NCBI GenBank assembly: GCA_029939085.1
Contig: JAOZTQ010000018.1
Coordinates: 1,180 to 12,923 of the forward strand
Source: Candidatus Nanopelagicales bacterium
GTDB lineage: Bacteria > Actinomycetota > Actinomycetes > S36-B12 > GCA-2699445
DNA length: 11,744 nt
Direction: 5' to 3'
Made by a program: the position numbers and the translations under genes
In this document: positions 1-7,725 of the stretch, piece by piece
Position numbering within the stretch: the stretch's first letter is position 1
Layout: each line of letters begins with the position of its first letter
Notes under the pieces: model-generated
The model's database searches: none
The model's input: the letters and a program-made list of their open reading frames with translations, nothing else
What the model was told of the DNA's origin: nothing

Positions 1-1017
1 AAGGGTCGAGGTTACGCCCCGGCGGAACGAGATGAACAAGATCATTTTCATGGTGTGGGTGTAATTGATCCGGAGACGGGACTACCCGCGACCCCGGCGC
101 CACCGAACTGGACCGGAGTATTCGCTGAGACTCTAATCGCGGAGGCCAGGCGACGGCCTGAGATTGTCGCGATAACCGCCGCGATGCCGGGACCCACAGG
201 TCTGGCCAGATTTGCCCAAGAGTTTCCCGATCGCTTTTTCGACGTGGGCATTGCGGAACAGCATGCGATAACGAGTGCCGCGGGCCTAGCTATGGGCGGT
301 ATGCACCCCGTTGTCGCTGTATATGCGACCTTCTTGAATAGAGCTTATGACCAGTTACTCCTAGACGTAGCGCTGCACCAACTGCCGGTGACTTTAGTAC
401 TCGATCGGGCTGGAATAACCGGCGATGACGGTCCTAGTCACAACGGGATGTGGGACCTGTCCCTGCTAGCTGGAATCCCCGGAATACGGGTTGCGGCGCC
501 CCGAGATGCTTACACCCTCGAAACCGCGACCCAAGAAGCACTGGCCACGAATACTGGGCCTACTGCGGTTCGCTTTCCCAAAGGGTCGCTGCCTGAAGAG
601 ATTCCAGCTTTGCGGACACTGGGGGGCGTCGATGTTTTAGCGGAGCTAGGAGGTGAGGTTCTGCTAGTGGCGGTGGGCCCGATGGCGGAAAGTTGTCTCG
701 AAGCCGCAGAAGCGCTTAAAGATGAAGGTATCGGCACAACCGTGGTAGATCCGCGCTGGGTGTTACCTGTGCCTGAGTCGCTATGTGATCTCGCTAGAAC
801 CGCGAGACTCGTTGTGACCGTTGAGGACAATATGGTTCATGGCGGCATAGGTTCAGCGGTACGTGACGCGGTGCCGGAAGCATCCGTGTTGACGCTTGGG
901 ATACCTGTTGAGTTCCCGCAGCAGGGAAAGCGCGCGGGATTGCTGGCTGACTTTGGACTGGATGCCGGTGGCATTGCCGAGTCGATCCGCAAAGAGTGGT
1001 TTCGCGCTGAACTCTAA
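1..1017 (+). CDS. dxs: 1-deoxy-D-xylulose-5-phosphate synthase, C-terminal part (5' end outside window)
   Basis: Dxs is a cytoplasmic, thiamine-diphosphate-dependent enzyme. It condenses pyruvate with glyceraldehyde 3-phosphate to give DXP, the entry step of the MEP isoprenoid pathway. The frame is open from base 1 and ends in TAA, giving 338 residues; the thiamine-diphosphate-binding N-terminal half is missing only because the window starts here. The first visible ATG and GTG codons are internal: the frame reads HFHGVGVIDPETG across them, a known Dxs linker. The transketolase-like pyrimidine-binding domain follows, with DVGIAEQH (catalytic Glu at bases 256-258), TFLNRAYDQ, LDRAGITGDDG, PSHNGMWD and AVRFPKG. 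The C-terminal transketolase domain then carries DPRWVLPV, VEDN and the ending LADFGLD. All match mycobacterial Dxs closely as I recall it, and no expected motif is missing in this half. In M. tuberculosis dxs1 also lies beside an RNase D gene; here other genes lie between them. Confidence 0.97.
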   Translation, partial: KGRGYAPAERDEQDHFHGVGVIDPETGLPATPAPPNWTGVFAETLIAEARRRPEIVAITAAMPGPTGLARFAQEFPDRFFDVGIAEQHAITSAAGLAMGGMHPVVAVYATFLNRAYDQLLLDVALHQLPVTLVLDRAGITGDDGPSHNGMWDLSLLAGIPGIRVAAPRDAYTLETATQEALATNTGPTAVRFPKGSLPEEIPALRTLGGVDVLAELGGEVLLVAVGPMAESCLEAAEALKDEGIGTTVVDPRWVLPVPESLCDLARTARLVVTVEDNMVHGGIGSAVRDAVPEASVLTLGIPVEFPQQGKRAGLLADFGLDAGGIAESIRKEWFRAEL

Positions 1018-1140
1018 GCGGATTCCAAGACGTTAGAGGCACCGCTGCGTGTAATCCCCTTTAAGGCGCATATTTGAGCCTCTACTATTGGGGATGCCTA
1101 TCGTAATCTAGGTTCGAAAGATCAGCGGGGGTGGCCATCA
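1018..1140 (+). other. Leader region of the GGDEF/EAL gene
   Basis: This 123-bp gap separates dxs from the GGDEF/EAL gene. A G-rich stretch, GGGGGTGG (1127-1134), lies 6 nt before the GTG start and is the best ribosome-binding candidate. Two inverted repeats interlock: TAGAGGC (1034-1040) pairs with GCCTCTA (1078-1084), and ATCCCC (1054-1059) pairs with GGGGAT (1090-1095). That order would form a pseudoknot if both paired at once, but arms this short can arise by chance. No dxs terminator with a T-tract is seen. A promoter could include TTGAGC (1074-1079) and TATCGT (1099-1104), but the 19-bp spacing is long and the match weak, so read-through from dxs is possible. Confidence 0.35.
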
Positions 1141-4062
1141 GTGTCTAAAACCGTTCGACACGCTGTCATGGTTGTACTGTCGCTCGGTCTCGCTTATGTC
1201 GTTGACTGGTCAGTTACCGATGCGCAAGGATTCCCGCCGTTTATTCTTACTGCCGGTGTAGCCGCGGCTTGGGTGGTTCGTGGGACAAATGGGATTTCTG
1301 CCGGCCTACTTTTCGGTGCAGCAACGCTAATAATCATTGCGGTATTGCTGCAAGACCTCGACGGAATGATCGTGGTTATGACGGCACTCGTAGCCTCGGG
1401 AATCTTGGCTATGGTCGTGAGACGTTGGCGACCAAATGGGCGAGTCCGATCGCCAGTCGATCCGCTCGTGATCGGGCTGGGTGTGGCCGTGGTTACGCTT
1501 TTACCCGCTCTGGTTGCTGAGATCGGCAACTTCGGTTCCTTCTGGGCTATCTGGGGATCTGCATCATTGGGCACCCTGGTGGTTTTGCTTCCGACGATGA
1601 TTTTGGGTCACTCATCAGAAGAAGGCCGGTGGCTCGAATTTGCCGCGGTGGCAACTGTGATCGTTGGTTCAGTGTTTGTTTACGTCATGTACAGCACACA
1701 AGATTTGGCTCTGGGTCTGGCCGCCTGGTTACTGTCGCCGATATTGATACTGCTGAGCATCCGCTACGGAGCGGGACGAGGCAGTGCATTGGTCAGTGCC
1801 TTGGTTTTGGCGGTCCCGATTGCGCGGATCTTGAGCGATAATTTGGTATCGATCGATGATGCGGTTGCGCGACAAGGTATAGCCATCTTTCTTTTGCTGA
1901 CAACGAATGCCGCGGTACTTCTGCTGCGTCGAAACCGGTTGGCCGCAACTGAGTTGACTCGGAACCGAAATGCTGTTTTTGCGTTCTTGAGTCATTCCGA
2001 GCCAGTGTGGTTCACGAAAATACTGACCCCAACCAATGAGTTAATCTACCAATACCTGGGCGGCGGTCGCTTCCGGCATTACAAACTGGAGCCAGGCCTT
2101 GATGACGCAAAACTCTTCGGTAAGACTGCTGCAGTTGAGACCGAAAAACTAGATCGAATAGTGATGTCAGGTGAGCAACCACGGGTCGACACAGAGACTC
2201 TGGAACTTTTTGGGGGGCCAAGAACAGCATTCGTGACGAACCGGTTCCCACTCTATGGCGAGTCCGGAAAACTCATCGGAGTTGGCGGAGTCCGAACTGA
2301 TATCACGAAACAACAGAACGACGCCCAACTCCTGGCTGCGATGTTCGCATCGGCTCCGCTAGCGACCATAGTGATCGAGATGGGCGATCAGGCTCGGGTG
2401 GAGTCCGCTAATCGCGCGGCATCGGATCTCTTCGGATTACCAGAGAAAGACCTCGCAACAAAGCCGATGGCGGCACTCATGCAGCTAGATGAATGGCAAC
2501 AGTTGGAGAAGTCACTACGAGAAGTTCTGAGCGATGATTCATCTCCTAACCAATCGCGGCGTATGGAGCTCAAGCTGTCTCCGGATCGCCTCGACCAACG
2601 AATAATGGTCGTCACGATCGGGAGAATGGATTTCGAAGACGCTTCACTGGGCAAACGAATCATCCTTCATCTCGAAGATGTCACTGCCCAGCGGCAGGCG
2701 GAAGAATTAATGCGTGAGCGACTGAAGATCGACAACACGACGCAACTCTGGAATCGAAAAGCTCTAGTCGATCAATTGGATGCGACACTTCACCGAATCG
2801 GAGTGCCTGACGTTGGAGCAAAGACACCAAGGGGTTTGGCTTTTGTCGTTTGCGATCTAGATGGATTTCAGAAACTGAACGACTCTCATGGGCACGAAGT
2901 TGGAGATCGAGTTCTAGCCGAAACGGCTATGCGCATGACAGAAACTATCCCGGACGAGAGTGTATTGGCGCGGCTAGGTGGGGATGAGTTTGGAATAATT
3001 CTTCCAGGTGCCGCTCAAGATGACGCAGCGGTCCTTATCAACCGATTACAGCATGAACTCTCACGCGATTTTACCGACCTTGGTGCAGGGACTTCGGTGC
3101 TTGCTTCCTTCGGGGCAGTCGTGGTTAATGAGACAGGTTTAAATGCTACGGAGGTATTACGCCGCGGCGAACTCGCGCTCTATCACGCGAAGAGCGACGG
3201 TCTAGGTCAAGTCAACTTCTACGCCGATGCCATGCGGAAACGGGCCGAGAACATTTTTAATGTTCGTGAGGAGTTAGCCGGAGCTATCGCAGGCAATGGC
3301 TTCTCGGTTGCCTACCAACCTATCGTTGAACTAGATGACGGCAGAGTAGTTGCTTATGAGGCGCTGATTCGTCTCATTGCTCGAGATGGACGCTTGTTGC
3401 TGCCAGGTGATTTCCTCGATATCGCACGCAATGAAGATCTGGTTAATGTCATTGACCAGAGCGTCTTGAAGCAAGCGGTGAGGGATATTAATTCAGCCAA
3501 GTTGGATCAACCCGGTGCAGGTCTCCATGTGAACTGCGAACCCGAAGACTTGCGAGATCCTAACTACTCGATGAATGTCTTGAGCCATTTACATGCAGTC
3601 GGGCTGGACCCGCATCGTCTGACCGTAGAGGTCACTGAGAGTGCGCTATTGGAGGTGAATTCCGTAGTCCAAAATAGTGTGGCGGCACTGCGAGAAGCGG
3701 GTATCCAAATCGCGATCGACGACTTCGGTTCGGGCTACTCCGGTTTGTCGCAACTTCGTCAGCTCAACCCTGATGTGCTCAAGATCGATCGTTCTTTTAT
3801 TGCTGACCTCGACGCCAAGAATCCGCAACGAAGTATTGTTGCGTCCATCATTGATCTGGCACATGAATTGGATATCAAGGTAACTGCTGAAGGTATTGAA
3901 ACCCGAGACCAAGCGGAGGCGCTCCGGAAAATGGGATGCGACTTTGGTCAGGGATACCTGTTCGGTCGACCCGAGCTTCTCCAGGAAGACAAGCTTCGAA
4001 CGGAGACCACTACCCCAGCCCGCAAAGAGGGTGAACAGGCCCTTGGGGATAAGTGGTACTAA
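1141..4062 (+). CDS. Membrane cyclic di-GMP diguanylate cyclase/phosphodiesterase (MASE1-like, PAS, PAS, GGDEF, EAL)
   Basis: The protein has 973 residues. GGDEF domains make cyclic di-GMP from two GTP; EAL domains hydrolyse it to pGpG. Residues 1-265 hold about eight to ten hydrophobic segments with MASE1-like blocks, including WGSASLGTLVVLLP (138-151) and PILILLSIRYGAGRGSA (200-216). Two PAS-like regions follow: a degenerate one at about 277-392, ending GGVRTDITKQ, and a clearer one at about 398-520. The GGDEF domain (about 527-690) has DLDGF at 572-576 and intact GGDEF at 613-617. The RxxD inhibitory site is replaced by PDES (604-607). The usual DxLTGLxNR appears as DNTTQLWNR (531-539). 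The EAL domain (about 712-955) keeps E740-A-L, N798, E830, D860-D861, K881, E917 and Q937, so hydrolysis looks possible. Both activities are therefore plausible, presumably tuned by a membrane or PAS signal. The GTG start follows a G-rich stretch; Met10 is an alternative. The gene stands alone; its neighbours do not suggest the signal. Confidence 0.93.
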   Translation: MSKTVRHAVMVVLSLGLAYVVDWSVTDAQGFPPFILTAGVAAAWVVRGTNGISAGLLFGAATLIIIAVLLQDLDGMIVVMTALVASGILAMVVRRWRPNGRVRSPVDPLVIGLGVAVVTLLPALVAEIGNFGSFWAIWGSASLGTLVVLLPTMILGHSSEEGRWLEFAAVATVIVGSVFVYVMYSTQDLALGLAAWLLSPILILLSIRYGAGRGSALVSALVLAVPIARILSDNLVSIDDAVARQGIAIFLLLTTNAAVLLLRRNRLAATELTRNRNAVFAFLSHSEPVWFTKILTPTNELIYQYLGGGRFRHYKLEPGLDDAKLFGKTAAVETEKLDRIVMSGEQPRVDTETLELFGGPRTAFVTNRFPLYGESGKLIGVGGVRTDITKQQNDAQLLAAMFASAPLATIVIEMGDQARVESANRAASDLFGLPEKDLATKPMAALMQLDEWQQLEKSLREVLSDDSSPNQSRRMELKLSPDRLDQRIMVVTIGRMDFEDASLGKRIILHLEDVTAQRQAEELMRERLKIDNTTQLWNRKALVDQLDATLHRIGVPDVGAKTPRGLAFVVCDLDGFQKLNDSHGHEVGDRVLAETAMRMTETIPDESVLARLGGDEFGIILPGAAQDDAAVLINRLQHELSRDFTDLGAGTSVLASFGAVVVNETGLNATEVLRRGELALYHAKSDGLGQVNFYADAMRKRAENIFNVREELAGAIAGNGFSVAYQPIVELDDGRVVAYEALIRLIARDGRLLLPGDFLDIARNEDLVNVIDQSVLKQAVRDINSAKLDQPGAGLHVNCEPEDLRDPNYSMNVLSHLHAVGLDPHRLTVEVTESALLEVNSVVQNSVAALREAGIQIAIDDFGSGYSGLSQLRQLNPDVLKIDRSFIADLDAKNPQRSIVASIIDLAHELDIKVTAEGIETRDQAEALRKMGCDFGQGYLFGRPELLQEDKLRTETTTPARKEGEQALGDKWY

Positions 4063-4074
4063 GCGTGAACATGA

Positions 4075-4136
4075 GTCAACCCACTCCACCTTGCTAGCAC
4101 CTTAATCTGAAGTGACATCAAGACGAGTGGGTTGAC
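4075..4136. repeat. 12-bp perfect inverted repeat in the convergent gap
   Basis: GTCAACCCACTC at 4075-4086 is the exact reverse complement of GAGTGGGTTGAC at 4125-4136, with a 38-nt loop. It lies between the stop of the GGDEF/EAL gene and the stop of the convergent fadB gene. A transcript from either strand could fold it, so a role in ending or stabilising 3' ends is likely. Neither arm is followed directly by a T-run, so it is not a textbook intrinsic terminator by itself. A 12-bp exact match is unlikely to be chance in a gap this short. Confidence 0.6.
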
Positions 4137-4137
4137 C

Positions 4138-4157
4138 AGTTCTTGCGAACTCTTTTT
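4138..4157 (+). terminator. Possible intrinsic terminator of the GGDEF/EAL gene
   Basis: AGTTC (4138-4142) and GAACT (4147-4151) form a 5-bp stem with a TTGC loop, followed at once by CTTTTT (4152-4157). This is the order expected for an intrinsic terminator of the plus-strand gene ending at 4062. The stem is short and not G+C-rich, so it may act together with the larger inverted repeat just upstream. Confidence 0.45.
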
Positions 4158-4169
4158 ACGACGACGCAC

Positions 4170-6320
4170 TTAGCGGGGATCGGAAGCGACGCCAGGCTCC
4201 AAGAAACGCTTACCGTTTACTCGCTCCGATACTCCAGCTCGATCGAGATAGGGCGCAATACCACCTAAGTGGAAGCCCCAGCCGGCACCGAGAATCATGC
4301 ACATATCAATATCGCGGACGTCGGCAACAACACCTTCGTCAAGCATGAGCTGAACTTCTTCGGCAAGGGCGTCTTGAGCCCGATCACGAACCTGTTCCGG
4401 TGTGAGTGGCGCGTCACCCTGGTCGAAAGACTCGAGCACCTTGGGATCCACTGAACGGTTTCCTGCTTCGTCGAACGCCCAGATTCCGGTAATGCCCGCA
4501 GCTACACCGCGTCGCATATTGTCCGAGACGTAGAACCGATCCGGGAAGGCGTCGTTCATAGTTTCGGACACGTGGAATGCCACGGCCGGACCAACAAGTT
4601 GTAATAGGACGAAAGGCGACATAGGCAGCCCGAGCGGGTCGAGGGCGCGGTCGGCGACCTCGAACGGTGTGCCCTCGTCAACGCTCTTAGTGACCTCACC
4701 CAAGAAGCGAGTGAGTAGTCGGTTCACAACGAATGCTGGTGCGTCTTTGACGAGCACGCAGGACTTTCGAAGCGACTTACCGACCGCGAATGCAGTGGCA
4801 AGTGACGCATCGTCAGTTTCTTCCGCCCGGACTATTTCGAGTAGCGGCATAACCGCGACCGGATTGAAGAAGTGGAAACCAACGACACGTTCGGGATGCT
4901 TCAAGTCAGCAGCCATGTCCGTAACCGATAGCGACGAAGTGTTTGTTGCCAGGATGCAGGTGTCGGAAACAACTGCTTCAACCTCGGCAAAAACCTGCTT
5001 CTTGATCTTCAGATCCTCGAATACTGCCTCAATAACGAAGTCGGCATCGGCGAAGCCAGCCTTATCGGTAGTTCCGGTTACGAGAGCCTTAAAGCGATTT
5101 GCTTTGTCAGCGTTGATCCGGCCCTTTGCCTGCAGTTTGTCGATCTCGCCGTGAACATAGGCAACACCTTTATCCACGCGCTCTTGATCAAGATCGGTCA
5201 TGACGACCGGTACTTCAAGTCGCTGCACGAACAACATGCACAGTTGGCTAGCCATCAAGCCAGCACCGACAACACCCACTTTGTTGACCGGGCGGGCCAG
5301 TGATTTGTCGGGAACCCCGACAGGGCGCTTGGCTCGTTTCTGAACCAAATCGAAAGAGTAGAGCCCAGCTCGAAGCTCATCACTCATGATGAGATCCACC
5401 AGAGCCTTGTCCTCAGCGGCAAACGCAGTAGCCTGATCGGCCGTTCGAGCCAGTTCGATCAGATCTAGCGCTCTCACAGGGGCCGGAGCGGCACCGTGCA
5501 GCCGAGCATCTAGTTCGGCTCGAGTGCGGTCCACTGCGGACTGCCAGGCATCACCACGGTCAACGTCGGGTCGCTCAACTGCAACCTTGCCGGAGATCAC
5601 GTCAGCAACCCACTGTAGGGAGCGCTCAATGAAGTCGGCCGGCTCGTACATTATGTCGGCGATGCCTAGGTCCATAACCTGTTTGGGCTTCAGCATGCGG
5701 TTTTGCGCCAGTGGGTTGTTGATGATGACGTCGATGGCCTTCTCGGCACCGATCAAGTTAGGCAGCAGATAGGTTCCACCCCAACCAGGTACCAAACCGA
5801 GGAAGCACTCGGGTAATGCGATAGCGGCAGCGCCTGACGACAGCGTCCGGAAATTACACTGCAATGCGGTTTCAAGTCCGCCGCCCATGGCCGCGCCATT
5901 GACGAGGGCGAAGGTCGGCACCTTGAAGGATCCCAACCGCCCCAAAACCCGGTGACCCATCTGTGCAATCGAATCAGCCTGTGCCGGGTCCGTGATTTTC
6001 GGGACCCCGGACAGGTCTGCTCCAACAGCAAAAATGAAAGGTTTACCGGTAATGGCGAGAGCAACGATATCTTCAGCCTCTGCCGCATCGAGCGCATTGT
6101 TGAGGCTAATCAAGCCCAACGGTCCAAATGTGTTCGGCTTGGTGTGATCGAAGCCGTTGTCCAGTGTGATCAAACCAGCTCGACCAGCACCACTGGGTAG
6201 ATCGATGAACTGTAACTTGGCATGAGTTACTACCTCATCGCCTAGTAGCGACTCGTCGATAGCTAGATCGGCGAAAGTTTGCGGAATCTCGTGAGAGATA
6301 GTCTGATCGGTCTCGGTCAT
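4170..6320 (-). CDS. fadB: Fatty acid oxidation complex alpha subunit (enoyl-CoA hydratase / 3-hydroxyacyl-CoA dehydrogenase)
   Basis: This 716-residue protein carries out two consecutive beta-oxidation steps: hydration of trans-2-enoyl-CoA, then NAD-dependent oxidation of the L-3-hydroxyacyl-CoA. The N-terminal crotonase domain (about 30-260) has NGAAMGGGLETAL and LPECFLGLVPGWGGT, which hold the two catalytic glutamates (E150, E171). The dehydrogenase Rossmann part starts at VGVVGAGLMAS (348-358), followed by NTSSLS (460-465) and GFHFFNP with the catalytic His483 and Glu495. The C-terminal helical domain ends in ILGAGWGFHLGGIAPYLD. The length equals that of known FadB proteins (about 715-730). 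The ATG at 6320 is chosen because AAGAAGGA lies 9 nt upstream and the thiolase stop is 2 nt away; a 25-residue extension is open but has no family similarity. It forms an operon with the thiolase, its partner in the FadA-FadB complex. GAGLMAS, rather than GAGxMG, is usual in the actinobacterial version as I recall it. Confidence 0.97.
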   Translation of the reverse strand: MTETDQTISHEIPQTFADLAIDESLLGDEVVTHAKLQFIDLPSGAGRAGLITLDNGFDHTKPNTFGPLGLISLNNALDAAEAEDIVALAITGKPFIFAVGADLSGVPKITDPAQADSIAQMGHRVLGRLGSFKVPTFALVNGAAMGGGLETALQCNFRTLSSGAAAIALPECFLGLVPGWGGTYLLPNLIGAEKAIDVIINNPLAQNRMLKPKQVMDLGIADIMYEPADFIERSLQWVADVISGKVAVERPDVDRGDAWQSAVDRTRAELDARLHGAAPAPVRALDLIELARTADQATAFAAEDKALVDLIMSDELRAGLYSFDLVQKRAKRPVGVPDKSLARPVNKVGVVGAGLMASQLCMLFVQRLEVPVVMTDLDQERVDKGVAYVHGEIDKLQAKGRINADKANRFKALVTGTTDKAGFADADFVIEAVFEDLKIKKQVFAEVEAVVSDTCILATNTSSLSVTDMAADLKHPERVVGFHFFNPVAVMPLLEIVRAEETDDASLATAFAVGKSLRKSCVLVKDAPAFVVNRLLTRFLGEVTKSVDEGTPFEVADRALDPLGLPMSPFVLLQLVGPAVAFHVSETMNDAFPDRFYVSDNMRRGVAAGITGIWAFDEAGNRSVDPKVLESFDQGDAPLTPEQVRDRAQDALAEEVQLMLDEGVVADVRDIDMCMILGAGWGFHLGGIAPYLDRAGVSERVNGKRFLEPGVASDPR

Positions 6321-6322
6321 TA

Positions 6323-7531
6323 TCAGTTGTCCTTCTTGCCGTCGTAGTTCGGGTTTTCCCAGATGACGGTTCCGCCCATACCAAGCCCGATGCACATAGT
6401 GGTGAGTCCGTATCGGACCTCGGGCTGTTCCTCGAATTGATTTGCTAGGTACGTCATCAATCGGATGCCGCTGGATGCGAGTGGATGACCCACAGCGATA
6501 GCGCCTCCGTAAGGATTGACGCGGGGATCGTCGTCTGCAATACCGAAGTGATCTAAGAAGGCCAGCACCTGGATAGCAAACGCCTCATTGACTTCAAACA
6601 GCCCAATGTCGTCGATGCTAAGACCAGCCTTGCTCAGCGCCTTCTCAGTAGAAGGAACCGGCCCGATGCCCATAACTTCTGGCTCGACACCAGCAAAGGC
6701 AAAGGACACAAGCCTCATCCGCTTCTGAAGACCGAGTTCGTCGGCCACATCTCCCGCGGCGAGGATGGCGGCAGTCGCACCATCGTTGAGTCCGGCGGCG
6801 TTACCGGCGGTAACTCGCCCATGGGGTCGGAACGGTGTCTTTAGACCTGCCAGGCTTTCCATAGATGTGCCTGGTCGCGGCGGTTCGTCGGTCGTGGCCA
6901 ATCCAAAACCACCTTCGGCGGAACGGGTGGCTACCGGAACCAGCATCGGCTGAATCTTGCCGTTGGCGTAGGCCTTACCGGTTTTCTCCTGCGACGCCAC
7001 TGCATAGGCATCTGCACGTTCCTTAGTCAGATGCGGGAATCGATCGTGAAGATTCTCCGCGGTCTTTCCCATCAACAGCGCTTCGGGATCAACCAATTTT
7101 TCGGCAAGAAAACGAGGGTTGGGATCGACACCTTCTCCCATGGGGTGACGTCCCATGTGCTCGACACCGCCCGCGAGCGCGACGTCGTAAAGCCCCGCCA
7201 TTATTGGTGCGGATAGCGAGGTGACTGACGTCATGGCGCCCGCGCACATCCGATCGACGCTGTAACCAGGAACCGATCGGGGGAGACCCGACAACAATGC
7301 GGCTGATCGACCAATGGTGAGGCCTTGATCTCCGGTCTGTGTTGTCGCGGCTACAGCGACATCATCGATGCGCTCTGGCGGCAACTCAGTGTTGCGGCGA
7401 AGCAGTTCTCGGAAGACGTTGACGACTAGATCGTCGGCGCGCGTCTCGGCGAAAATTCCCTTCTTTCCAGCTTTGCCAAATGGGGTTCGGGCCCCATCTA
7501 CGAAGTAAACTGATCGGACTTCTCGGGCCAC
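6323..7531 (-). CDS. fadA: Acetyl-CoA acyltransferase (3-ketoacyl-CoA thiolase)
   Basis: The thiolase cleaves 3-ketoacyl-CoA with CoA to release acetyl-CoA and a shortened acyl-CoA, the last step of beta-oxidation. It is probably the beta subunit of a complex with the adjacent FadB. With the GTG start it has 402 residues, normal for the family. The acylated cysteine is in DRMCAGAMTS (C96). NEAFA is at 315-319, the catalytic histidine in AIAVGHPLASSG (H349) and the second cysteine in TTMCIGLGMGG (C380). All catalytic positions are intact. GTG at 7531 is preferred because GGGAG (7541-7537) lies 5 nt upstream and because MAREVRSVYFVDG then has the same N-terminal length as the Streptomyces homologue as I recall it. 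The ATG at 7543 is in frame, would add four residues, and lacks a well-spaced ribosome site. The gene leads a two-gene operon with its own promoter region, which holds an operator-like palindrome. Confidence 0.96.
   Translation of the reverse strand: MAREVRSVYFVDGARTPFGKAGKKGIFAETRADDLVVNVFRELLRRNTELPPERIDDVAVAATTQTGDQGLTIGRSAALLSGLPRSVPGYSVDRMCAGAMTSVTSLSAPIMAGLYDVALAGGVEHMGRHPMGEGVDPNPRFLAEKLVDPEALLMGKTAENLHDRFPHLTKERADAYAVASQEKTGKAYANGKIQPMLVPVATRSAEGGFGLATTDEPPRPGTSMESLAGLKTPFRPHGRVTAGNAAGLNDGATAAILAAGDVADELGLQKRMRLVSFAFAGVEPEVMGIGPVPSTEKALSKAGLSIDDIGLFEVNEAFAIQVLAFLDHFGIADDDPRVNPYGGAIAVGHPLASSGIRLMTYLANQFEEQPEVRYGLTTMCIGLGMGGTVIWENPNYDGKKDN
6330..6337 (-). promoter_or_regulatory. Ribosome binding site of fadB inside the thiolase gene
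   Basis: On the minus strand AAGAAGGA lies 9 nt before the ATG at 6320. It sits inside the last codons of the thiolase gene, whose TGA (6325-6323) is 2 nt before that ATG. This decides the fadB start against the longer open frame and suggests translational coupling of the two subunits. Confidence 0.8.
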
Positions 7532-7583
7532 AATGACTCCCATTCACCGGGGGCGCAGAGTGGCGCCCAGCGGACATTTCTCA

Positions 7584-7614
7584 ATATTACTTGTCGGTAA
7601 CTGACCAGAGTTAA
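7584..7614 (-). promoter_or_regulatory. Candidate promoter of the fadA-fadB operon
   Basis: On the minus strand TAATAT (7589-7584) fits the TAnnnT -10 consensus of actinobacterial housekeeping sigma factors. TTAACT (7614-7609) is the nearest -35-like hexamer, but at 19 bp spacing it is a weak partner. Transcription would start near 7577, leaving a leader of about 46 nt before the GTG at 7531. Confidence 0.45.
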
Positions 7615-7616
7615 CC
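7596..7616. promoter_or_regulatory. Operator-like palindrome over the fad promoter
   Basis: The plus strand shows TAACT (7598-7602), a 6-nt spacer GACCAG and AGTTA (7609-7613), a perfect 5+6+5 inverted repeat. It is flanked by GG and, with one extra base, ACC. It lies exactly across the -35 and spacer region of the candidate fad promoter, where a repressor would block RNA polymerase. Its size suits a TetR-family dimer, and fatty acid oxidation genes are often controlled by acyl-CoA-responsive TetR or GntR repressors. No regulator gene is adjacent, and I do not recognise the motif as a named operator. Confidence 0.4.
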
Positions 7617-7725
7617 CCCTCTGGCGGTCGGGCTTATGGCGCAGTCTTCCGCCCGGGGTGCAGCCCTTGACCCGCGCAGGCGTTGTACTCAGGTGGAAGT
7701 TACCTACGGATCGTGAGTTGAGTCG

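Noticed and set aside
1111..1118. GGTTCGAA resembling a tRNA T-loop
   Set aside because: No acceptor, anticodon or D stems can be built around it.
1018..1140. Cyclic di-GMP riboswitch in the leader of the GGDEF/EAL gene
   Set aside because: The conserved core and tetraloop-receptor motifs of the known GEMM classes are not visible.
3646..4089. 147-residue open frame on the minus strand
   Set aside because: It lies opposite the EAL domain, which has complete catalytic motifs in the plus frame; the minus frame has no recognisable domain.
4669..5154. 161-residue open frame on the plus strand
   Set aside because: It is antisense to the dehydrogenase domain of fadB, is rich in Ser/Thr/Ala as mirror frames of high-G+C genes are, and has no ribosome site or known motif.
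6321..6395. 25-residue N-terminal extension of fadB
   Set aside because: It overlaps the thiolase C-terminus, while the ATG at 6320 has a good ribosome site and the usual family length.
7629..7655. CGGGC/GCCCG stem as a terminator after RNase D
   Set aside because: It is only 5 bp with a 17-nt loop, in G+C-rich DNA, with no T-run on the minus strand.
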